Below, piece after piece: positions 26,086-35,570 of a stretch of DNA of 64,000 bases; position 1 is the stretch's first letter, and each line of letters starts with the position of its first letter. The stretch spans positions 1-64,000 of the forward strand of contig NZ_JAENIJ010000015.1 in NCBI RefSeq assembly GCF_016595435.1. Reading direction: 5' to 3'. The notes under the pieces are model-generated. The model did no database searches, was not told where the DNA came from, and saw nothing but the letters and a program-made list of their open reading frames with translations. The position numbers and the translations under genes are program-made. This DNA is from Luteolibacter pohnpeiensis. GTDB taxonomy: Bacteria; Verrucomicrobiota; Verrucomicrobiia; Verrucomicrobiales; Akkermansiaceae.

Positions 26086-26472
26086 TTAAAAAACCTGTTC
26101 GCCGGTTTCACCCTCTGTGGTTGGGCTTAAATCGAGACGCTGCAACTGCTGGACCGGCTGTGTTGGTTCCACAACCCGATGGACCGGGGTCGTGGGGGAT
26201 TGAGCAGCAGGCGGAGAAGGTGGCGAAAGGAAATAACCGATTGTCACCGCAGCGTAGGCAAGTCCGGCTCCGTAAGCCCACTTCGAGGGGCCCATCTCCG
26301 AAAACCACTGCACCACTGAACCAATCATTCCAGATAATCCCGATTTCTTCACTGCTTGCTCTCGCTGGCGTTGATGAAATTCGCAGAGAAAATCCTGCCA
26401 GTATGCCTCCTCAGGGCGTATCTCACGCTTGAGGGCAAGCAGGTTTCCAAGTTGTTCAACAGAAGGTTTCAC
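26086..26472 (-). CDS. Small one-helix membrane protein after the ECF sigma gene, candidate anti-sigma factor
   Basis: This 128-residue protein starts with GTG. Residues 1-70 are soluble and charged, with a helical LLALKREIRPEEAYWQDFL segment; one transmembrane helix follows at about 68-86 (YGAGLAYAAVTIGYFLS); the last 40 residues are Pro/Thr/Gln-rich and would be periplasmic. That topology and its place 53 bp after an ECF sigma gene suggest an anti-sigma factor, but no known anti-sigma domain (zinc HxxxCxxC or RseA) is visible. Function is inferred from context only. Confidence 0.6.
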   Translation of the reverse strand: MKPSVEQLGNLLALKREIRPEEAYWQDFLCEFHQRQREQAVKKSGLSGMIGSVVQWFSEMGPSKWAYGAGLAYAAVTIGYFLSPPSPPAAQSPTTPVHRVVEPTQPVQQLQRLDLSPTTEGETGEQVF

Positions 26473-26525
26473 TGCGATTAATGGTTAGGATTTACAAAAT
26501 ATTCTAAAAAATGGCGAGAGAAATT

Positions 26526-27125
26526 TTAAAACCTCTCGTCCCAACTGTCTTGCAAGGCAGCCTGTAGTTGAATGTGGGCATAGTGCAGCCGTGATCGCAC
26601 AGTGCCTTCGGAAACCTTGAGCATCCCTGCGATTTCGCCATGGGAAATCCCCTGAATATCATACATGGTCACCACCATTCTATGGGAGTCTGACAACTTC
26701 ATCATGGCGGCGTTCAAACTTTTTTGCAGCTCGTTGAGCCTGCTTTGGCGCTCTGGATTCGCTTCGTTGGTCGAATCAATCAGTGCCGGATCCTTCTGCA
26801 GGGTTTGGTCCAACTCGGTGAGACTCAATCCACGACGCCGTTTGCGTTTCTTTAAAAAATTTAACGTCTGGTTCACCGCGATCTGATAGATCCAGGTGTA
26901 GAAAGTCGAATTTCCGCGGAATTTTCGTAGCGATTGGTAAGCTTTCGCGAATATTTCCTGGAGCAAATCATGGGTGTCCTCATGGTGGCTCGTCATGTTG
27001 TAAACCAAACCATGGAGCTTGTTGCCATATTTCAGGATCAACGCGTCAAATGCACGCGTATCTCCTTCCTGGGCACGAGTGACCAGATCCTGATCAGGGT
27101 CGGGAGGCCGAGACGGGCGAAACAT
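26526..27125 (-). CDS. ECF-type RNA polymerase sigma factor
   Basis: The 199-residue protein has sigma-70 region 2 (FDALILKYGNKLHGLVYNM, DLLQEIFAKAYQSLRKFRG, FYTWIYQIAVNQTLNFLKK, about 23-95) and region 4 with a helix-turn-helix (ISHGEIAGMLKVSEGTVRSRL, about 160-185). Region 3 is absent, as in ECF factors related to RpoE. It probably responds to envelope stress through the next two genes. The coding strand just upstream of the ATG is C-rich (CCGTTCCCCCC), the same 11-mer as before nrdR. It is divergent from a small SH3-type gene. Confidence 0.93.
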   Translation of the reverse strand: MFRPSRPPDPDQDLVTRAQEGDTRAFDALILKYGNKLHGLVYNMTSHHEDTHDLLQEIFAKAYQSLRKFRGNSTFYTWIYQIAVNQTLNFLKKRKRRRGLSLTELDQTLQKDPALIDSTNEANPERQSRLNELQKSLNAAMMKLSDSHRMVVTMYDIQGISHGEIAGMLKVSEGTVRSRLHYAHIQLQAALQDSWDERF

Positions 27126-27263
27126 GTGGGGGGAACGGGGGGAGAAGCAAAGGCAGACTACATGCCACCGCGCTTCTGTAAAGGAGACGCATTGTCAACA
27201 CGATCCTGATTCCAAAATTCTGGATTCGCATTTTGCGCGATCGGTGATTTCTTGGTGCGTCAT

Positions 27264-27605
27264 ATGGCCAGTTTCACCGCAAATGCAGACTACGAGGAAA
27301 AGGATCGCAATCCACTGGCCTTGGAGGCCGGTGATGAAGTGACCGTCGGCCCGGAGGACCGGGCTTGGCCGGGCTGGATTTGGGCCAGAGATAACAGCGG
27401 AAGAAGCGGCTATGTGCCGGACAACATGCTTGAGCCTCTGGGCGAAGGCAGATTTGCCGTTACCGAAGACTTCGATCCGACGGTGTTGACCGTCAAACGC
27501 GGCGACACCTTGGAATCCGTCCGCCAAATCCATGGATGGCATTGGTGCAAAAACGACCATGGAGATGAAGGATGGGTCGCCGGCTATCTGCTGAAGCCCA
27601 TGTGA
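27264..27605 (+). CDS. Small protein with two tandem SH3-type domains
   Basis: The protein has 113 residues and consists of two similar halves of about 55: FTANADYEEKDRNPLALEAGDEV ending GRSGYVPDNMLEPL, and FAVTEDFDPTVLTVKRGDTLESV ending DEGWVAGYLLKPM. Both show the SH3 pattern of ALxxGDxV, a central tryptophan and a GYVP-like end. There is no signal peptide, so it is probably cytoplasmic and binds proteins. The ATG at 27264 is preferred to a TTG at 27252. The gene is divergent from the ECF sigma factor and 42 bp upstream of a mutarotase gene. Confidence 0.72.
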   Translation: MASFTANADYEEKDRNPLALEAGDEVTVGPEDRAWPGWIWARDNSGRSGYVPDNMLEPLGEGRFAVTEDFDPTVLTVKRGDTLESVRQIHGWHWCKNDHGDEGWVAGYLLKPM

Positions 27606-27647
27606 CCGAGTTCCAATCGTTCCATTTTATCCAAACCATTCTGAGCA

Positions 27648-28457
27648 ATGAAACACCTGCATCAGCGCGAAATCGCGCCTGGGTATGTGATCTACGAGAT
27701 CGATCATCCCGCCTGCAAAGCCAAAGTCGCGCGCCATGGAGCCCATCTCATGGAATGGCAGCCGACGGGAGAAGATCCGGTGATTTACCTGAGCCCGGAT
27801 GCTGTCTTCCATGAAGGCAAAGCGATTCGTGGCGGCATTCCGATCTGCTGGCCATGGTTTGGCCCGCATCCGACAGATTCCTCCAAACCGGCCCATGGCA
27901 TCGCCCGGACGAGATTCTGGACTTTCGACGATGCCACTGAGTCCGAGACAGGTGTGCGCTTATTTTTCTCACTGGAAGACGACGAGGCGACCCGCGAATT
28001 GTGGCCGTTTCCATTCCGTTACGAGCTGGAAATCTTCGTCGGCTCCGAATTGGAAATCCGTCTGACGACCTGCAACCGGAGCGAACAGCCGATGCCCGTG
28101 AGCGGTGCCATCCACGCTTATTTTGCCACCACCGATAGCCGGCTTGCGCATGTGACCGGCTTATACCTGAAATCCCCTCTGCATATTGACCGGGAGGTGG
28201 AAGCGTTTTTCCCGACCCTGGAGGGCGCGGTGCTGATGGAAGGCAATCGGGAAGTCCAGGTTGAACAGACCGGGCTGTCCGCGACCATGATCTGGAATCC
28301 CTGGATCGAAAAGGCGGCCTCGTTCCAGGATTTACCAGATGAAGATTACCTCCGATTCATTTGCATCGAGCCGATGATCGCCAACCCGGACGCGGTCATC
28401 ATTTCGCCGGGCGGGCAATACACCATCAGCTCAACCGTCAAAGTCAGCCACCGATGA
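27648..28457 (+). CDS. D-hexose-6-phosphate mutarotase (YeaD-like aldose epimerase)
   Basis: The 269-residue protein interconverts alpha and beta anomers of hexose-6-phosphates. It has the YeaD signature [16 protein letters not shown] followed by [10 protein letters not shown] (catalytic His), and the later [11 protein letters not shown] and LSPGGQ-like ISPGGQYT end. No signal peptide is seen. It ends tail-to-tail with a hydrolase gene, the two overlapping by 14 bp. Confidence 0.88.
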   Translation: MKHLHQREIAPGYVIYEIDHPACKAKVARHGAHLMEWQPTGEDPVIYLSPDAVFHEGKAIRGGIPICWPWFGPHPTDSSKPAHGIARTRFWTFDDATESETGVRLFFSLEDDEATRELWPFPFRYELEIFVGSELEIRLTTCNRSEQPMPVSGAIHAYFATTDSRLAHVTGLYLKSPLHIDREVEAFFPTLEGAVLMEGNREVQVEQTGLSATMIWNPWIEKAASFQDLPDEDYLRFICIEPMIANPDAVIISPGGQYTISSTVKVSHR

Positions 28458-29439
28458 AATCTTCGATCGCTGCAATGTATTGATCGTAAACTTCATATTG
28501 CGGCAAGTGGCCGACACCCGGAAAAGTCACCAGCTTCGCATTCGGAATGCTGGCTGCGACCTTCTTGCCGAGGATTTGATATTGCCCCATGGTTTTAGCG
28601 ACCTCGGACGTTGCGCGATTTTTCCCAATGGCAGTGCGATCCCGCTCGCCGACGATCAACAGCGTGGGAACTTTCAGATCCTTGAATTCATGGACCACTG
28701 GCTGGGTGAAGACCATGTCGGAGGTAAGAGCCGCGACCCAGGCCAGATTTTCCTTATCGGGTCCGATCGCCCAGCCTGCCTGCAGCGCGAGTAATGGGTC
28801 ATACTCAGGCTTCCACTGGTTGTCGAAATAAGAGGTTTCCATGTATTTCCGGATCGATTCCGGAGTTTTTGCCAATTCCTGCTGATAAGCCTCGTCAATG
28901 CTTTGGTAAGGCACCATGCGCTTCCAATCCTCCAAACCAATGGGATCGACCAAGACCAACTTTTCCACGCGCTCCGGGAACATCAGGGCAAATCGTGTCG
29001 CCACCATGCCGCCCATTGAGTGACCGACCAGGATGACTTGATCGAGTTTCAAAGAGTCCAGCAAATCGCGGTTGTTCAGCCCGTAAGATTGGAAGCTGTA
29101 TTGATAAGCCGAGGGCTTGCTGGATTTACCGAAGCCGATTTGATCCGGAATCACCACGCGGTAACCTTTTTCTGACAGCGATTTCGCGGTTGGCCCCCAA
29201 TAGGCACCGGAAAAGTTTTTACCGTGCATCAAAACAATCGTTTTCCCATTTGGCTGTTCAGGCTTCACGTCCATGTAGGCGAGCTGCAGCTCCTGCCGTT
29301 GACTCTTAAGTTCCAGTTTATGAACCTCATAGGGATAAGCGTAACCGTCCAGATCCTCACCGAGAGGGGTCACTTTTGACGCTTCTTGAGCCAGCAAGGA
29401 CCCGGCTAGCATTGGCAATAATAGGCAAAACCACTTCAT
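28444..29439 (-). CDS. Secreted alpha/beta-hydrolase
   Basis: The protein has 331 residues with a signal peptide ([18 protein letters not shown]) and a complete alpha/beta-hydrolase triad: nucleophile Ser in GHSMGGMVA (about residue 145), Asp in GERDRTA, His in [11 protein letters not shown]. The oxyanion segment is [10 protein letters not shown]. Such enzymes are esterases or haloperoxidase-like; substrate unknown. The open frame reaches 29499 but the signal peptide fixes the ATG at 29439. It is divergent from the AraC regulator. Confidence 0.85.
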   Translation of the reverse strand: MKWFCLLLPMLAGSLLAQEASKVTPLGEDLDGYAYPYEVHKLELKSQRQELQLAYMDVKPEQPNGKTIVLMHGKNFSGAYWGPTAKSLSEKGYRVVIPDQIGFGKSSKPSAYQYSFQSYGLNNRDLLDSLKLDQVILVGHSMGGMVATRFALMFPERVEKLVLVDPIGLEDWKRMVPYQSIDEAYQQELAKTPESIRKYMETSYFDNQWKPEYDPLLALQAGWAIGPDKENLAWVAALTSDMVFTQPVVHEFKDLKVPTLLIVGERDRTAIGKNRATSEVAKTMGQYQILGKKVAASIPNAKLVTFPGVGHLPQYEVYDQYIAAIEDFIGG

Positions 29440-29561
29440 GATCTCGCCGATAGACCCGGAAATTGGCGAAAACAAGAAGGGATTCCCCGCTGAGCTCAAT
29501 TCGGCGGGAGTGATCTGTTAAAATTATTCTTGCGACTGGGTCTCAATAGTGAGCATGCCTT

Positions 29562-30419
29562 GTGGGCATCGAAGCGATCGTTTTACATCAACAGACCGGC
29601 GCCATTAGCTTCCGCTTGGTGTCGTATGTCTCTCCGGCAGGTGCGCGGGCGGGCTGGACTCCGGTTTACCCCGGGATGTCGCTTCACTTTATTCTGAATC
29701 AATCGGGCGAGGGCGTCATCATCGGCCCAACAGCTCGATTGACCCTGCTGCCGCAATCGCTTGCCATTTTCCAAACAGTGGATGACCGGGCCGAAGTGAC
29801 CGCGACGCGTTTCGTCGGCAATGAAGTTCATCGATTTTTGGTGCTCAGCCTGAGCGCGGATACGGTGGCGAGAATTTTCCGTGGCGGCGTGGTGATTCCT
29901 GGAAAAAACTACGGATTGCTGCGCCGGTGGACCGAACGGGAACGATTGCTTTACGAGGATATGCAAAACGTTCCGGTTCCTGAAGCTGCCTACCCGGCGT
30001 GGTTTCAGGCGAAAGTGTTGGAGATTCTATCGCTGCACTTGTTTCACCACAAAAACGAAACCCAGCCCTTATTTTGCACGGAAATCAAAAATCTCGTGCA
30101 TCGCCATGTCAGAGACGCGCTGCAACTGCTTCGCGGGCGCTTGGATCTGCCGCTGGATCTTTCCCAACTCGCCAGCGATGTCGGCTGTGCGCCGCATTAC
30201 CTGAGCCGACTGGTTAGCCAGGAAACGTCCAAGCCACTTTCGCTGCATCTGCGGGAGATGAGGATCGAGAAAGCCGTGGAGCTGCTCGCGGGAAACCGCC
30301 TGAACGTTACGGAAGTGGCACTGCAGGTCGGTTACAGTTCACTTTCGCATTTCTCTAAAGCCTTTGCGCTCGAGAAAGGCATGACTCCGTCTGATTTCCT
30401 GAAGCGCCAGCGGCTTTGA
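29562..30419 (+). CDS. AraC family transcriptional regulator
   Basis: The 285-residue protein has an N-terminal sensing region (to about 180) and a C-terminal AraC DNA-binding domain with two helix-turn-helix motifs (DLSQLASDVGCAPHYLSRLV and LNVTEVALQVGYSSLSHFSK, ending KGMTPSDFLKRQ). The N-terminus lacks a clear cupin signature but resembles PchR-type regulators of iron uptake in length. The start is GTG at 29562. The divergent hydrolase and the following DUF6607-like gene are candidate targets. Confidence 0.88.
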   Translation: MGIEAIVLHQQTGAISFRLVSYVSPAGARAGWTPVYPGMSLHFILNQSGEGVIIGPTARLTLLPQSLAIFQTVDDRAEVTATRFVGNEVHRFLVLSLSADTVARIFRGGVVIPGKNYGLLRRWTERERLLYEDMQNVPVPEAAYPAWFQAKVLEILSLHLFHHKNETQPLFCTEIKNLVHRHVRDALQLLRGRLDLPLDLSQLASDVGCAPHYLSRLVSQETSKPLSLHLREMRIEKAVELLAGNRLNVTEVALQVGYSSLSHFSKAFALEKGMTPSDFLKRQRL

Positions 30420-30496
30420 GCCTCGCAACCGGTCGCCAAGCAAACGCAACGCGTCACCAGCTCTGGCCCTGAGGGCAGGATGTAATCGCCGGGTAA

Positions 30497-31420
30497 ATGA
30501 AACCACTTCTCCTCCTCACCACCCTCATCGGCGTGCAGTTTGCCAGCGCCGGCGAGGCCGACTTCGAGCTTGATCGCAAAGCCATCCTGTCCATGGCGGG
30601 CAACTTTGCCGTGAACTTTCAGTTCAAAGAAACTGTCTCGCTCACTGCTGGCTACGAATTTCATGAGCCATACGAAGAGAACGCCCATGAGCATGTGGAA
30701 CTGGTCGAGGACACCGGCAATACCATCACTTTGCAGCATTTGCTCGTGATCAACGAAGGCGGACCAAAACCGGTGATCATTAAGCACTGGGCACAAATCT
30801 GGAAATACGAAGACCCGATCGTGCTCGATTTCCAAGGCGACCGCACTTGGAAATCCGTTCATCTTTCGGCTGACGAAGTGAAAGGCACCTGGACCCAATA
30901 TGTGACCTCGGTCGATGACAGCCCGCGCTACAAAGCAGCTGGCAAATGGGTGCATGAGGGAAATTATTCAGCGTGGACATCCATGCCTTCGACCCGCCCC
31001 CTGCCGCGGCGTGAATACAGCAAGCGCAAAGACTACGATCTCATCGCTGCCGTCAATCATCACATCATCACCCCGGACGGTTGGGTCCATACCCAGGAAA
31101 ACCGAAAAGTGGTTCATCGCGATGGACGCAACGAAAGCCTGTGCCTGGAAATCGGCAAAAACACCTATCGCCGCGTGACTGACGATGAGGTGGACTTCCA
31201 AGCTGCAATCCAGTTCTGGAATGAACAAAAAGACTTCTGGGCGAAAGTTCGGCATGCATGGGTGGGCATCATCGACAACGCCTCCGGCCCGATTCATTGC
31301 GAGCAATGGGTCGACCAAAAACGCCTCCGAGAGGTCATCGCCGAGCTTCAGAAGGAAGCAGACGTGCCGACCGAAAAAGTAGCCAAAGCCATCGGCAGCT
31401 TCGTCAAAACCGGCGAGTAA
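30497..31420 (+). CDS. Secreted DUF6607-like protein
   Basis: The protein has 307 residues with a signal peptide (MKPLLLLTTLIGVQFASA|GE). Features include a Met-Ala-Gly-Asn-Phe segment followed by VNFQFKET, the run KHWAQIWKYEDP, KGTWTQYVTSVDDSPRY, KWVHEG and PLPRREYSKRKDY. By memory this pattern matches DUF6607, a periplasmic family of unknown function often found near iron/heme or TonB loci in Bacteroidetes. It follows the AraC gene by 77 bp and may be regulated by it. It ends 8 bp before the convergent hydrolase. Confidence 0.7.
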   Translation: MKPLLLLTTLIGVQFASAGEADFELDRKAILSMAGNFAVNFQFKETVSLTAGYEFHEPYEENAHEHVELVEDTGNTITLQHLLVINEGGPKPVIIKHWAQIWKYEDPIVLDFQGDRTWKSVHLSADEVKGTWTQYVTSVDDSPRYKAAGKWVHEGNYSAWTSMPSTRPLPRREYSKRKDYDLIAAVNHHIITPDGWVHTQENRKVVHRDGRNESLCLEIGKNTYRRVTDDEVDFQAAIQFWNEQKDFWAKVRHAWVGIIDNASGPIHCEQWVDQKRLREVIAELQKEADVPTEKVAKAIGSFVKTGE

Positions 31421-31428
31421 GCTGGGTT

Positions 31429-32358
31429 TCAGCCATCCATGACCTTCGCCAGCCAATCCAACAAGCGCTGGCGGTAGGCACCATCATCCCGGAGCAGGGA
31501 ATCTCCGTGATGGCCATCTTTCACCTCAAACAAGGTCTTCGGCTCGTGGGCTAGCTCAAAGAGTCGAAGGCCTTGCGACACGGGGACCACTTCGTCCTGA
31601 TCACCGTGGACCACCAACAGCGGCACCGGGGCGATCTTGGAAATGAAATTCTCCGGAGCCCAATCGTCCGAGACAATATTGGCACCGATCTGGCCGCCCA
31701 CGATCAGAGCCATCGATTTGTAAGACGCAAACGCGCCGTCGACAATCACCGCCCGCAATCCCGGAATGTGCTTTTCAGCCAACGCGGTGATCGATTTCGC
31801 ACCACCCAAGCTGTGGCCGAAGGAAATGATCCGGTGTGGATCAACACCCGGGCGTTCCGAAACGTAGGCGAATGCCGCCTGCACGTCATCCAGCATGCCG
31901 CGGCGATCCACCTGACCAGCGGATTTTCCGAATCCACGATAGTCATAGGTGAAGACGTCATAACCCGCCTCGACCAGCCACATCACAAAGCCGAGGTGAT
32001 GCCCCATGGAACCGGCATTGCCGTGGGAAAAAACAATCGTCCCCTTATCCACTTTGCCACGCGCCGGTAAGAACCAGCCGTGCAAACGGGTGCCGTCCCG
32101 GGAATCGAATTGGACGTCCTCATACTTGAAGCCCCAGGTAGCTGGCGTCGCAGGTTCGTCGTGAGTGGGCAGATAGAACAGGCGGTTGCCGCCGTTCTTG
32201 CCGAAAATGAATTGGGCAAGTTTGGAAATCTCCTGCTTCGGATCGATCAGGATCTGCCTGGCGCTTTTGACTTCATCCGGAGTCGGCGGCACGCCAGACG
32301 ACTGTGCCGCAACCACACTGAAGAGCGACAACCAGCAAGCAGGAACCCATTTACGCAT
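31429..32358 (-). CDS. Secreted alpha/beta-hydrolase (Bem46/ABHD13-like)
   Basis: This 309-residue protein has a signal peptide (MRKWVPACWLSLFSVVAAQ) and a serine hydrolase core: oxyanion VFSHGNAGSMGHH, YDYRGFGKSAG, nucleophile in GHSLGGAKS (about residue 178), Asp in VHGDQDEVVP and His in VKDGHHGDS. The pattern fits the Bem46/ABHD13 group of alpha/beta-hydrolases whose substrates are largely unknown. The signal peptide sets the start at 32358. rmuC ends 53 bp upstream on the same strand. Confidence 0.85.
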   Translation of the reverse strand: MRKWVPACWLSLFSVVAAQSSGVPPTPDEVKSARQILIDPKQEISKLAQFIFGKNGGNRLFYLPTHDEPATPATWGFKYEDVQFDSRDGTRLHGWFLPARGKVDKGTIVFSHGNAGSMGHHLGFVMWLVEAGYDVFTYDYRGFGKSAGQVDRRGMLDDVQAAFAYVSERPGVDPHRIISFGHSLGGAKSITALAEKHIPGLRAVIVDGAFASYKSMALIVGGQIGANIVSDDWAPENFISKIAPVPLLVVHGDQDEVVPVSQGLRLFELAHEPKTLFEVKDGHHGDSLLRDDGAYRQRLLDWLAKVMDG

Positions 32359-32411
32359 ACTTTCTAAATGGAACATCAATTCGGGGCACTGTCGAGCTGC
32401 TTTCCTCCCCC

Positions 32412-33938
32412 TCAAGCCGGACTTTGGAAGCGGGGATCCAATGCAGACCGCAAATCCGCCGCGGCTTGACGGGCACTGGCTGGAGGGTCCGGCAGGAACG
32501 CGAAATCGTCCTGCGGATCAAGTGCTGCCGGGACCGAAAAGGGTTGAGCTACCGGGGCCGGCACAGCCTGCGCCGTGGTGCGGGCGGATTTATCCACCGG
32601 ATCAAGATGCTGGATGATGGCACCAGGTGGCGTTGCTTGAAGGTCTTCGAATTTCCGCGCGCTGGTGAGCACCCGGGTTTCGAGTGAACCGATCGCGCTG
32701 TTATAACTCTCCACTGCCGATCCCAGCGAGCGACCCAGTTTGGCAAAATGATCCGCCAGCTTGCCCAGACGTTCATGCAATGTCCGACCGAGATCGGAAA
32801 TTTCGCGGGCATTATCGGCAATCGCTTCCTGCCGCCAGCCATAGGCGACGGCGCGCAGCAGCGCGATCAAGGTCGTCGGTGTGGCGAGGATGATACCGTG
32901 CTCGACGCCGCGCTCGATCAACCCCGGATCGGTCTGCAGCGCGGCGGAAAAGAACGATTCGCTCGGCAAAAACAGCACCGTGAACTCCGGCGTCTGCTCG
33001 AATTGCGCGGTGTAGTTTTTCGACGAAAGCTGTTGAATGTGAGTCCGCACCTGCTGCGCGTGTCGGCTTAGCGCGGCATCGCGTTTCGAATCTTCCACGG
33101 CTTCCAGCGCATCTAGATAGGCGTCCATCGGAGTTTTCGCATCGACCACGATGACTTTTCCACCTGGCAGGCGCACGATCAGATCCGGCCGCAAGCGCTT
33201 GCCTTCGTCCGTGGTCGTGGTCGTTTGGGTCTCGAAATCACAATGCTGCTGCATGCCTGCCAGCTCGACCACCCGGCGCAATTGCAGCTCGCCCCATTGG
33301 CCACGCCCGGTCGGCTGACGCAGAGCCTTCACCAACGATGAGGTCTCACGCTGCAACCCAAGCTGGCCCTCGCCGAGTGCCCGAACCTGCTCCTTCAGCT
33401 CGGCATAAGCGCCTTCGCGGGCTTTTTCGATCTCCCCGATCCGCAACTCGAACTTGCCCAGCGAGTCCGCCATCGGCTTGACCAGAGTTTCGATTTCCAG
33501 CTTCCGACGCTCAATCTCCCCTTTCGCCTGTTCATTCTGAACGGAAAGTGTCGATTTCGCCAGCCGCAGGAATTGCTCGGATGAAGCGCGCAGGGCGTCA
33601 GCGGACAGAGCCTTGAAGGTATTGGTGAGCTTTACCTCGGAGCGCTCCAGCAGAAGCTGTTTCTCAGCAGCCGACCGCATTTCCACCTCCAGTCGGGAGC
33701 GGAGCTCGGTTGCCTGATTTCGGAATGCCTGGCCTTCCTGTTCGTTCCGGTGCGCCTCGTCGGTCATTTGGGCCAGCCGGGCTTCGATTTCCGTGGACCG
33801 ACGCTGCTCGGATTTCAAGCGCTCCTGGGCAGCCGCCATTCGGCTATTGGCAGACAACCGGGTGAACAACCAGCCGACGAAAAGTCCGCCGAGGCCGATC
33901 AAAATATGCGGGAGATAGGGTTGAATTTCCGGGGGCAT
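32412..33938 (-). CDS. rmuC: RmuC family DNA recombination protein
   Basis: The protein has 508 residues: an N-terminal membrane anchor (about 10-27, [17 protein letters not shown]), a long coiled coil (about 30-190), and the RmuC nuclease-like domain containing [41 protein letters not shown] and a later [12 protein letters not shown]. RmuC limits recombination at inverted repeats and was recently linked to DNA uptake/defence roles. An in-frame extension to 34001 adds 21 residues before the anchor. The C-terminal 70 residues are Pro/Ala-rich. It is divergent from the superoxide dismutase gene. Confidence 0.92.
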   Translation of the reverse strand: MPPEIQPYLPHILIGLGGLFVGWLFTRLSANSRMAAAQERLKSEQRRSTEIEARLAQMTDEAHRNEQEGQAFRNQATELRSRLEVEMRSAAEKQLLLERSEVKLTNTFKALSADALRASSEQFLRLAKSTLSVQNEQAKGEIERRKLEIETLVKPMADSLGKFELRIGEIEKAREGAYAELKEQVRALGEGQLGLQRETSSLVKALRQPTGRGQWGELQLRRVVELAGMQQHCDFETQTTTTTDEGKRLRPDLIVRLPGGKVIVVDAKTPMDAYLDALEAVEDSKRDAALSRHAQQVRTHIQQLSSKNYTAQFEQTPEFTVLFLPSESFFSAALQTDPGLIERGVEHGIILATPTTLIALLRAVAYGWRQEAIADNAREISDLGRTLHERLGKLADHFAKLGRSLGSAVESYNSAIGSLETRVLTSARKFEDLQATPPGAIIQHLDPVDKSARTTAQAVPAPVAQPFSVPAALDPQDDFAFLPDPPASARQAAADLRSALDPRFQSPA

Positions 33939-34058
33939 GATCTGAGTGGATGGATTTGTCCTTGCGGGAAGGTGCGTGCTCGCTTTCGTAATGGGCGTCA
34001 TCGCTTGTCCGTGCTATCGGACCTGAGCACAAGACCGAATCCCAACTCCCTAACGACC

Positions 34059-34685
34059 ATGGCCCATACTCTCCCAGAACTCGGCTACTCCTACGACGCG
34101 CTCGAACCTTACATCGACGCGAAAACCATGGAGATCCATCATTCCAAGCACCACAACGCTTACATCACCAACCTCAACAACGCGATCGCCGGAAAAAGCG
34201 ACCTCGAAGCCAAATCCAGCGAAGAGCTGATCAAAAACCTCGCTTCTCTCCCTGACGACATCCGCATGGCCGTTCGCAACAACGCAGGTGGCGACGTCAA
34301 CCACACCTTCTTCTGGAAAGTCATCGCACCCGGCGGTGCCAGCGCTCCTTCCGGTGAGCTTGCCGCTGCAATCGATGCCGCTTTCGGCTCGTTCGACGCC
34401 TTCAAAGAAGCTTTTGCAAAAGCAGGCGCAACCCGCTTCGGCTCCGGCTGGGCATGGCTCGTCAAAGGCGCGGACGGCAAACTCGCCGTGACCTCGACCG
34501 CCAACCAGGACAACCCGATCAACGGCGCTGATTTCGGCGGCGGTGGCGGCACTCCCCTGCTCGGCCTCGACGTTTGGGAACACGCCTACTACCTCAACTA
34601 TCAAAACAAACGTCCTGATTACATCGCCGCATTCTGGAATGTGGTGAACTGGGACGCAGTTGCTGCCAATTTCGCCGCAGCTTGA
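34059..34685 (+). CDS. sodA: Superoxide dismutase, Mn/Fe type
   Basis: The 208-residue enzyme dismutates superoxide. Metal ligands are in place: His in [11 protein letters not shown], His in [10 protein letters not shown], and Asp/His in [12 protein letters not shown]. The [15 protein letters not shown] and NVVNWDAV segments are standard. The usual GGH of the active-site loop is GGD here. The family position fixes the start at 34059 ([20 protein letters not shown]); a long open frame upstream is spurious. No signal peptide, so it is cytoplasmic. A strong terminator follows. Manganese versus iron cannot be decided. Confidence 0.95.
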   Translation: MAHTLPELGYSYDALEPYIDAKTMEIHHSKHHNAYITNLNNAIAGKSDLEAKSSEELIKNLASLPDDIRMAVRNNAGGDVNHTFFWKVIAPGGASAPSGELAAAIDAAFGSFDAFKEAFAKAGATRFGSGWAWLVKGADGKLAVTSTANQDNPINGADFGGGGGTPLLGLDVWEHAYYLNYQNKRPDYIAAFWNVVNWDAVAANFAAA

Positions 34686-34711
34686 TCCTCTGCGAATTTG
34701 CTCCATCTTCA

Positions 34712-34745
34712 GGGCGCGGCCACTTCGCGGGTCGCGCTCTTTTTT
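34712..34745 (+). terminator. Intrinsic terminator after superoxide dismutase
   Basis: GGGCGCGGCC (34712-34721) pairs with GGGTCGCGCTC (34729-34739) to give a stem of about 10 bp with two G-U pairs, followed by six T residues (34740-34745). It lies 27 bp after the sod stop and only 3 bp before the ATG of the LOG-family gene, so that gene either needs read-through or has a promoter overlapping the hairpin. Confidence 0.85.
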
Positions 34746-34748
34746 GTC

Positions 34749-35555
34749 ATGAAACCCCCATCCACTCCCCACTGTCCGGACGCCAGTGAAGAGGAAATCG
34801 CCCAACAAAGAATCTACGAACTTGAGCTGCCCGATCGCACCTGGCTTTCCGGCCCGCGCTCAAGATTCCAGGATTTGATGACGTTGTTTCACGTTTGCCG
34901 CGATTTCATGCGCGCATTCCGCACGCTGCATTTCGCCGGCCCTTGCGTGACCATTTTTGGCTCCGCCCGGACAAAACCCGGCACGGAATACTACGAATTG
35001 GCCCGCAGGATGGGTGAAGAATGCGCCAAACTCGGCTTCACCGTGGTCACCGGCGGCGGCCCCGGCATCATGGAAGCCGGCAACAAAGGCGCGTTCGAAG
35101 CCGGTGGATGCTCAATCGGCGTCAACATCCAGCTGCCATTCGAACAAGCGCTCAACGAAAACGTCCACCACTCGGTGACCATGCGTTACTTTTTCACCCG
35201 CAAGACGATTTTGGTGAAGTATTCCTATGCATTCATCGTTTTGCCAGGCGGCGCAGGAACTCTTGACGAGATGTTCGAGACCATGACGCTGATCCAAACC
35301 GGCAAGCTGCGAAATTTCCCGATCATCCTGATGGGCAAGGACTACTGGCAGCCGCTGATGGACTTCGTCTACCGCATGGCCGAAGCAGGAACCATCAGCC
35401 CCGGCGATCCCGAACTGATTTTCTTCACCGATGACATCGATGAAGCGGTCGCCCATTTGCAACGTCACGCCGTCCGCCAATTCGGCCTGCGCCGGAAATC
35501 CGTGCCACGCGCCATCACGCTACTCGGCGAAAAAGCCGTTAAGGAACCGGGTTGA
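34749..35555 (+). CDS. LOG-family (TIGR00730) nucleotide phosphoribohydrolase
   Basis: The protein has 268 residues with the LOG/lysine-decarboxylase-like Rossmann fold: IFGSARTKPGTEYYE, VVTGGGPGIMEAGNKGA, and the active-site PGGAGTLDEMFE. Members hydrolyse nucleoside 5'-monophosphates (cytokinin-like or AMP) to base and ribose phosphate. The first 60 residues form a longer N-terminal part than in the small plant LOG proteins, as in the PpnN-like or longer bacterial group. The start codon lies directly after a terminator hairpin. Confidence 0.88.
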   Translation: MKPPSTPHCPDASEEEIAQQRIYELELPDRTWLSGPRSRFQDLMTLFHVCRDFMRAFRTLHFAGPCVTIFGSARTKPGTEYYELARRMGEECAKLGFTVVTGGGPGIMEAGNKGAFEAGGCSIGVNIQLPFEQALNENVHHSVTMRYFFTRKTILVKYSYAFIVLPGGAGTLDEMFETMTLIQTGKLRNFPIILMGKDYWQPLMDFVYRMAEAGTISPGDPELIFFTDDIDEAVAHLQRHAVRQFGLRRKSVPRAITLLGEKAVKEPG

Positions 35556-35570
35556 TCCTTCTAGTTCAGC

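Noticed and set aside
34050-34808. 252-codon minus-strand open frame opposite sodA
   Set aside because: sodA is certain on the plus strand; the antisense translation is low-complexity Val/Gly/Glu-rich and without homology signs.
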